From the NCBI RefSeq assembly GCF_012927405.1, contig NZ_JABBGM010000006.1:62001-126000 (forward strand): a stretch of 64,000 nt of DNA, in the 5' to 3' direction. A model generated the notes under the pieces. That model did not search any database. It had not been told where the DNA came from and saw only the letters and a list, made by a program, of their open reading frames with translations. Positions 58,154 through 64,000 of the stretch are shown piece by piece (positions within the stretch are counted from its first letter, which is position 1; each line of letters begins with the position of its first letter). This DNA comes from Novosphingobium olei (GTDB lineage Bacteria > Pseudomonadota > Alphaproteobacteria > Sphingomonadales > Sphingomonadaceae). The translations under genes were made by a program, and so were the position numbers.

Positions 58154-58783
58154 TCAGCGGCGCTGGGGCTTGCCGGCCCCATCGTCCTTTGCCTTGGCGG
58201 CCTTTTTCGCGGCCTCCTCAGCCGCTCCTTCCCGTGCGCGGGTTGCCTTCACCTGCGCGATGTCGCTGGCAGTGGCGGCGCGTGCCGGGTAGCGGCAACC
58301 CTTCGCCGCGCCCATGCCCTTGAGGTAAGCGCGGCGGACCGAGCCGGCGTAGAGCGCGACGGCCCACTGGCGTTCGTTTTCGTTGGCACCGCTGATTTCG
58401 CGGATGATGCCCCCGAACGGGATCAGTGAACCGACGACCGACTTGGCGATGTTGCCAACGGTGTTGCCGCGCTTTTCGCCGAGCGACTTGTCCTGGGCGA
58501 TGTCGATGTCATCGCCCAGCACCGCATCGAGCCGGCGCACTTCGGCCTGGATTGCCGGGCAGGTGCGCAGGCCGGCGGTGGTGTAGGCGTTTTCCCGCGC
58601 GGCGATCAGGATCGGCGGGATGGAGTCCTTCTTGAGGTTCACGTCCGACAGCGGCTTGGTCAGGACATCGCCTGCAGTCACGTCCTTGGGCGCAACGACC
58701 GTCTGGGCCGAAGCGCCGGTAGAAAGAAGGGCGAAAGCCAGCGCAGCGCTGATGCCAGCGCGGGTCGAGATGGTCTTGGTCAT
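58154..58783 (-). CDS. secreted protein of unknown function
   Basis: 209 residues with a signal peptide (end near STGASAQT). A soluble region of about 90 residues (PPILIAARENAYTTAGLRTC) precedes a small glycine-zipper-like hydrophobic segment (GNTVGNIAKSVVGSLIPFGG, about 106-125). A Lys/Ala-rich tail of about 35 residues (EEAAKKAAKAKDD) follows. Two cysteines could pair. Not recognised. Possibly an outer-membrane or periplasmic protein. Confidence 0.6.
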   Translation of the reverse strand: MTKTISTRAGISAALAFALLSTGASAQTVVAPKDVTAGDVLTKPLSDVNLKKDSIPPILIAARENAYTTAGLRTCPAIQAEVRRLDAVLGDDIDIAQDKSLGEKRGNTVGNIAKSVVGSLIPFGGIIREISGANENERQWAVALYAGSVRRAYLKGMGAAKGCRYPARAATASDIAQVKATRAREGAAEEAAKKAAKAKDDGAGKPQRR

Positions 58784-58836
58784 GCGGTACTCCCCGGTTT
58801 GGCTGCACTACGCTGGACCCTTGGCGCGGTTCCTGA

Positions 58837-59736
58837 TTACGAGGCGATGTCGGCGAAAGTATCGCAGGCCTTCACGTCACCGGTGTCGAGCCCCTTCTTG
58901 AGCCACTGCATGCGCTGGGCCGAACTGCCATGGGTGAAGGCGGCTTCCACCGGACGGCGACCGGCGGCCTTCATCAGCGTGTCATCGCCAATCTGGTGCG
59001 CGGCGGTGAGCCCTTCCTGAAGATCGCCGGGTTCGATCCGGTCGCGGTTGTTCGCCGCCCACACGCCGGCGTAGCAATCGGCTTGGAGTTCGAGGCGCAC
59101 CGAAAGCTGGTTGGCGGCCGAAGGATTGCGGCGCTGCGCCTGCTGCACCTGTTCGGACAGGCCCGTGAGGTTCTGGATATGGTGGCCGTATTCGTGGGCC
59201 ATCACATAATCGCGGGCGAAATCGCCGCCGGCCCCCATCTTCTTGTCCATCTCGGTATAGAAGTCGGTGTCGATGTAGATGCCCTGGTCGGTCGGGCAGT
59301 AGAACGGCCCCATCGCGCTCTGCGCGGCGCCGCAGCCCGATTGACCCGCCTGCGAATAGAACACGAGCTTTGGCGCGACGGGCTGGATCCCGGCCTGGGT
59401 CAGCAGCGGGCGCCAGGTCTTGTTGAGCGAGGACAGGGCGTTGCAGCTTTCCTTGCTGAAGGCGTTGACGCTGCAGCTTTCGGCGAGATTCGAACCGCCC
59501 TGTTGCTCGGTCGGAGCCTGAAGCGCGGATTGCCCGCCACCGCCGAGAATGTTGCCGAGGCCCCCGAACAGCGCAAAGCCGATCAGCACGATCACGACCC
59601 CGACGATGCCGAAGCGACTGCCGACCATCGCCAGAATGCCGAGCGGCAGCCCACCACCGCCACCGCCGAAGCCGCCGCCACCGCTGCCGCGCTGATCCTC
59701 CACGCGGATGGAGTCATCATAATCATCGAGACGCAT
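58837..59736 (-). CDS. YpfJ/KPN_02809-type neutral zinc metallopeptidase
   Basis: 299 residues. A glycine-rich head (SGGGGFGGGGGG, residues 18-29) and one membrane helix (about 43-60, IVGVVIVLIGFALFGG) come first. The zinc-binding motif HEYGHH follows at 181-186, with a further acidic ligand in ELQADCYAGVWA. This is the neutral zinc metallopeptidase family of unknown substrate, probably exposed to the periplasm. The ATG at 59736 is the first in the frame that opens the conserved MRLDDYDDS start. Confidence 0.9.
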   Translation of the reverse strand: MRLDDYDDSIRVEDQRGSGGGGFGGGGGGLPLGILAMVGSRFGIVGVVIVLIGFALFGGLGNILGGGGQSALQAPTEQQGGSNLAESCSVNAFSKESCNALSSLNKTWRPLLTQAGIQPVAPKLVFYSQAGQSGCGAAQSAMGPFYCPTDQGIYIDTDFYTEMDKKMGAGGDFARDYVMAHEYGHHIQNLTGLSEQVQQAQRRNPSAANQLSVRLELQADCYAGVWAANNRDRIEPGDLQEGLTAAHQIGDDTLMKAAGRRPVEAAFTHGSSAQRMQWLKKGLDTGDVKACDTFADIAS

Positions 59737-59969
59737 GGTCGGTCCTTCCCTGTGCGCGGCCCCAGTGCGCGGCACATGCCTTGCCTGTGAAAGCCAAAAT
59801 GCACGCGAGGCATATGGTTCCGCAAGCTTTGCCGCGATGTCTGGCGAAGAACACTGATGCAGCGGCACAACGCTCATAAATCGTTCATGCGCGATGCAAG
59901 ATCGGGAACTTGCGGGAAACATGCGGTTTTGACAGTCAGGATCGTGCGGCAGGCCGTTTGGGGGCGTCG

Positions 59970-61490
59970 ATGAGTCGTTGGGGATTGCGGCGGACGACAG
60001 GGCGGGGCGCGCTTCTCGCCATTGCCGCTGTGCTGTGCGTTGCCGCAGCGCCCACGCGTCGCGAAACCCCGTTGGAAGCCGCGTTGCGCCAGCATGTCGA
60101 AACACTTGCCAGCGACGATTTCGAGGGCCGCGAACCCGGTACGCCGGGCGAAACCAAGACTCTGCGCTATCTGGCGCGGCAGTGGTTCGACATCGGCATG
60201 GAATCGGGCACCAACGACCCCGCGCATGGCTGGTTCGCCCCGGTGGAGCTGGTCGAGCGCGAGCCGCTTTCCTTCCGCGCGAGCTTTGCCAAAGGGCGCA
60301 AGCGCGTGATCCTGCCGCAGGATGCAGGTCTGGTGGTCACATCGGGCATCCGCAGCCTGGTCGAAGATGCACCGGTGCTGTTCGTGGGCCATGCCATCGA
60401 CCGCGTCCCCCCGCGCACCGATCTCGCTGGCCGAATTGCGCTGATGCTCGACAGTGGCGGCAATGGGGCGCAGGGCGATCCGCGCGCCGACCGGTTGCTG
60501 GATGCGGGCGCGGCCGCGGTGGTCACCGTGCTCGATGGCAAGCGTTCGATCGACGACGTGATCGCGCGGCGCAAGCGGGCCGGCTACGCCCTTTCCGGCG
60601 AGCGGCTTGGCGACGAGATCGAGGCTTTCGTAAGCCCGGCGGCGGCGCAATCGCTGCTGGCCGGCCTGGGATCGACCGCGACGATGGCCGACCTGCGGCG
60701 CGAGGCGGACGGGGCGGATTTTTCACCGCGTCTGCTGGGTATCGTCGGCACGCTGGAGGCGACCAGTCGCGAGACGCGGATCAGCACGCACAACCTGATC
60801 GGCAAGTTGGAAGGGCGCAATCCTGCGGCGGGGGCGGTGGTGTTCATGGCGCACTGGGACCATTTCGGCCGCTGCGCCGAGCCGCCGGCCGAGGACCTGA
60901 TCTGCAACGGCGCGGTGGACAATGCCAGCGGCCTTGCCGTGATTACCGAGACGGCGCGCATCCTGTCGCGTGGAAGGCCGCTCGATCGCGACGTCTATTT
61001 CCTGGCGACGACGGGCGAGGAATTGGGCCTGCTGGGGGCACTGGCCTTTGCCGAGAACCCGCCGCTGCCGCTCGACAAGATCGTCGCGGTGCTGAATGTC
61101 GATGGGACGGGCCTTGCGCCCGCAGGCCAGCCGTTCAGCGTGATCGGCAAGGGGGCGACGCCGCTCGATCCCGGCATTGCCCAAGTGGCGCGGGCGATGC
61201 GGCGCAAGCTGACAAGCAGTGAAAATGCCAACGCCTACATCAAGCGGCAGGACAGCTGGGTGTTCCGCCAGCACGACGTGCCCGCGGTGATGGTCAGCAC
61301 GAGCTATTCGGACGAAGCGCGGCTCGAGAAGTTCATGGACGAGGATTACCACCGCCCATCGGACGAGGCGCGCAAGGTGCAGTACGGCGGCATGGCCGAC
61401 GACGTGTTGATGCAGGTGGAACTGGCGCGCTATTTCGCCGATGCAAGGCGCTATTCCAGCCCGGTGCGGGGCGGGGTCCGTACCCCCTAG
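59970..61490 (+). CDS. M28-family peptidase, secreted
   Basis: 506 residues with a signal peptide (end near CVAAAP). A protease-associated-like region (about 120-240) precedes the M28 zinc aminopeptidase domain. Zinc ligands are visible: H295 and D297/H298 in MAHWDHFG, D317 in VDNASG, E in TGEELGLLGA, and the later D and H in LDGTG-like and DEDYHRPSDE. It likely removes N-terminal residues from peptides in the periplasm. Divergent from the metallopeptidase; 233 bp between them hold no gene I can see. Confidence 0.88.
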   Translation: MSRWGLRRTTGRGALLAIAAVLCVAAAPTRRETPLEAALRQHVETLASDDFEGREPGTPGETKTLRYLARQWFDIGMESGTNDPAHGWFAPVELVEREPLSFRASFAKGRKRVILPQDAGLVVTSGIRSLVEDAPVLFVGHAIDRVPPRTDLAGRIALMLDSGGNGAQGDPRADRLLDAGAAAVVTVLDGKRSIDDVIARRKRAGYALSGERLGDEIEAFVSPAAAQSLLAGLGSTATMADLRREADGADFSPRLLGIVGTLEATSRETRISTHNLIGKLEGRNPAAGAVVFMAHWDHFGRCAEPPAEDLICNGAVDNASGLAVITETARILSRGRPLDRDVYFLATTGEELGLLGALAFAENPPLPLDKIVAVLNVDGTGLAPAGQPFSVIGKGATPLDPGIAQVARAMRRKLTSSENANAYIKRQDSWVFRQHDVPAVMVSTSYSDEARLEKFMDEDYHRPSDEARKVQYGGMADDVLMQVELARYFADARRYSSPVRGGVRTP

Positions 61491-63014
<1,524 letters not shown>

Positions 63015-63050
63015 GCGGGGGCGGTCGATCAAGCTCGGCTCAGCAGGACA

Positions 63051-64000
63051 ATGACGCCGGCGGCGCGCGTCCAGTCGGCGATCGACCTGCTCGATGCCGT
63101 GATCGCCGCAGCGCGTTCTGGCGGGGCTTCGGCCGACCGCGTGGCGAGCGAATGGCTGCGCGCGCGGCGTTTCATCGGATCGAAGGACCGACGCGCGATC
63201 CGCGACCTGGTCTGGGCGGCTATCCGCGCGTGCGGAGAGGTGCCGAACACGGGCCGCGCGGCGATGCTGCGGCTGGCGCAGGGCGATGCCGCACTTGCCG
63301 CACTGTTCGATGGTTCACGCTATGGCCCGGCCGGGATCGCGCCGGGCGAGCCGGTGGCGGATGGCGGCGTCGCGCCGGGCTGGCTGGTCGAGGCGCTCGA
63401 CGCATCGGGCATCGACGAGGCGGAGCGCAAGGCGCTGCTGACCCGCGCGCCACTGGATATCCGCGCCAACACGCTCAAGACATCCCGCGACGCGCTGCGG
63501 CTGCGCCTGCCGGCGCCTTCGAGCGAGGTGGTGGCGCCACAGGGGCTGCGGCTCGACACCGGGGCGGCGGCGGAAACCTGGCCCGAATATGCCGAGGGCC
63601 TGTTCGAGGTGCAGGATGCCGGTAGCCAGCTGACCTGCGAAGCCTTTGCCGCGAAGCCGGGCGAGACGATCGTCGACCTGTGCGCCGGGGCGGGGGGCAA
63701 GACGCTGGCGCTGGGCGCGGCCATGGCCAACAGCGGGCGGCTGATCGCCTGCGACATCGACCGGGCGCGGCTATCCCGCCTGCCCGAGCGCGCAACGCGG
63801 GCCGGGGTGCGCGCCGAGACGCGGCTGCTCGATCCGGGCAAGGAGCGCGTCGGCCTGTCCGACCTGATCAGCGCATGCGACGGCGTGCTGGTGGACGCGC
63901 CGTGTTCGGGCACGGGCACCTGGCGGCGCAATCCGGAGGCGCGCTGGCGGCTTAGTCCCAAGGCCATTGCGCGCTATGCGCAGATGCAGGCCGGCGTGCT
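63051..64000 (+). CDS. rsmB: 16S rRNA m5C967 methyltransferase-like protein (partial)
   Basis: The first 316 residues are visible; the rest runs off the window. An N-terminal NusB-like helical domain (RVQSAIDLLDAVIAAARSGG) leads into the methyltransferase, with VDLCAGAGGKTLALGA as AdoMet site and DAPCSGTGTWRRNPEARW with C285. The motif-VI cysteine falls at or beyond the edge. RsmB-like enzymes methylate C967 of 16S rRNA. The ATG at 63051 has GCAGGACA upstream. Confidence 0.88.
   Translation, partial: MTPAARVQSAIDLLDAVIAAARSGGASADRVASEWLRARRFIGSKDRRAIRDLVWAAIRACGEVPNTGRAAMLRLAQGDAALAALFDGSRYGPAGIAPGEPVADGGVAPGWLVEALDASGIDEAERKALLTRAPLDIRANTLKTSRDALRLRLPAPSSEVVAPQGLRLDTGAAAETWPEYAEGLFEVQDAGSQLTCEAFAAKPGETIVDLCAGAGGKTLALGAAMANSGRLIACDIDRARLSRLPERATRAGVRAETRLLDPGKERVGLSDLISACDGVLVDAPCSGTGTWRRNPEARWRLSPKAIARYAQMQAGV

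Overview
The window is dense, GC-rich chromosomal DNA of an alphaproteobacterium, most likely a sphingomonad (Sphingomonadales, Novosphingobium-like). The pointers are a CcrM-type GANTC adenine methyltransferase, split PntAA/PntAB transhydrogenase, split GcvPA/GcvPB, a tiny aa3-oxidase subunit IV protein, a TonB receptor/halogenase-like/GH13/GH97 maltodextrin locus, and intergenic repeats of the GCTTGAC and CTTCGACAAGCTCAGG types. The genus call is inference. I see no insertion sequence, prophage, CRISPR array, tRNA or rRNA, and no clear frameshifted gene. The genes at the two ends are cut by the window.

Layout. 1-4686 is a minus-strand run: partial DoxX-like membrane protein, cupin, possible 2H phosphoesterase, DUF2945 protein, small membrane protein, dapD, a HAD nucleotidase and a PQQ-type sugar dehydrogenase lipoprotein. 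4697-9740 on the plus strand carries rnhB, ccrM (preceded by nine GANTC sites in 158 bp), a small membrane protein, rlmJ and folP, separated by two repeat-bearing intergenic stretches. An NtrC-like regulator that has lost several key residues faces the coxIV-like/pntAA/pntAB/pntB block (9933-14563). A racemase, dgt and an NAD(P)-binding protein follow as a translationally coupled trio. A tandem glycine riboswitch then precedes gcvT-gcvH-gcvPA-gcvPB (17376-22094), closed by a clear terminator.

22158-26979 holds entericidin, an acyl-CoA synthetase, a DMT transporter, a solitary cpaF and a small HNH protein. 26982-42207 is the main catabolic island. A LacI regulator and a sugar MFS transporter lie on the minus strand. 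Diverging from them is an operon of TonB receptor, tryptophan-halogenase-like flavoprotein, two GH13 enzymes, GH97 and an esterase, followed by a FucP/GlcP-type transporter. Two near-identical 20-bp palindromic sites, one before each transcription unit, look like operators of the LacI protein. The implied route is uptake of maltodextrin through the outer membrane, periplasmic cleavage, inner-membrane import of oligosaccharide or glucose, and cytoplasmic glucosidase action.

42289-54428 is mostly housekeeping: Rrf2 regulator, bamD, a glycosyltransferase/LpxH-like pair, recN, GNAT, ligA, LysE, CinA-like, enoyl-CoA hydratase, prmA and an SDR. sdhC-sdhD-sdhA follows without sdhB. The right end has a proline-rich secreted protein, another secreted protein, a YpfJ-type metallopeptidase, an M28 peptidase, guaB and the start of rsmB.

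The observations I rate highest are a pair of exactly 164-nt intergenic elements (9748-9911 and 57359-57522) with conserved ends at fixed distance, the GANTC cluster in front of ccrM, the NtrC-like regulator without phospho-acceptor, intact GAFTGA loop or arginine fingers, and the paired operators of the maltodextrin locus.
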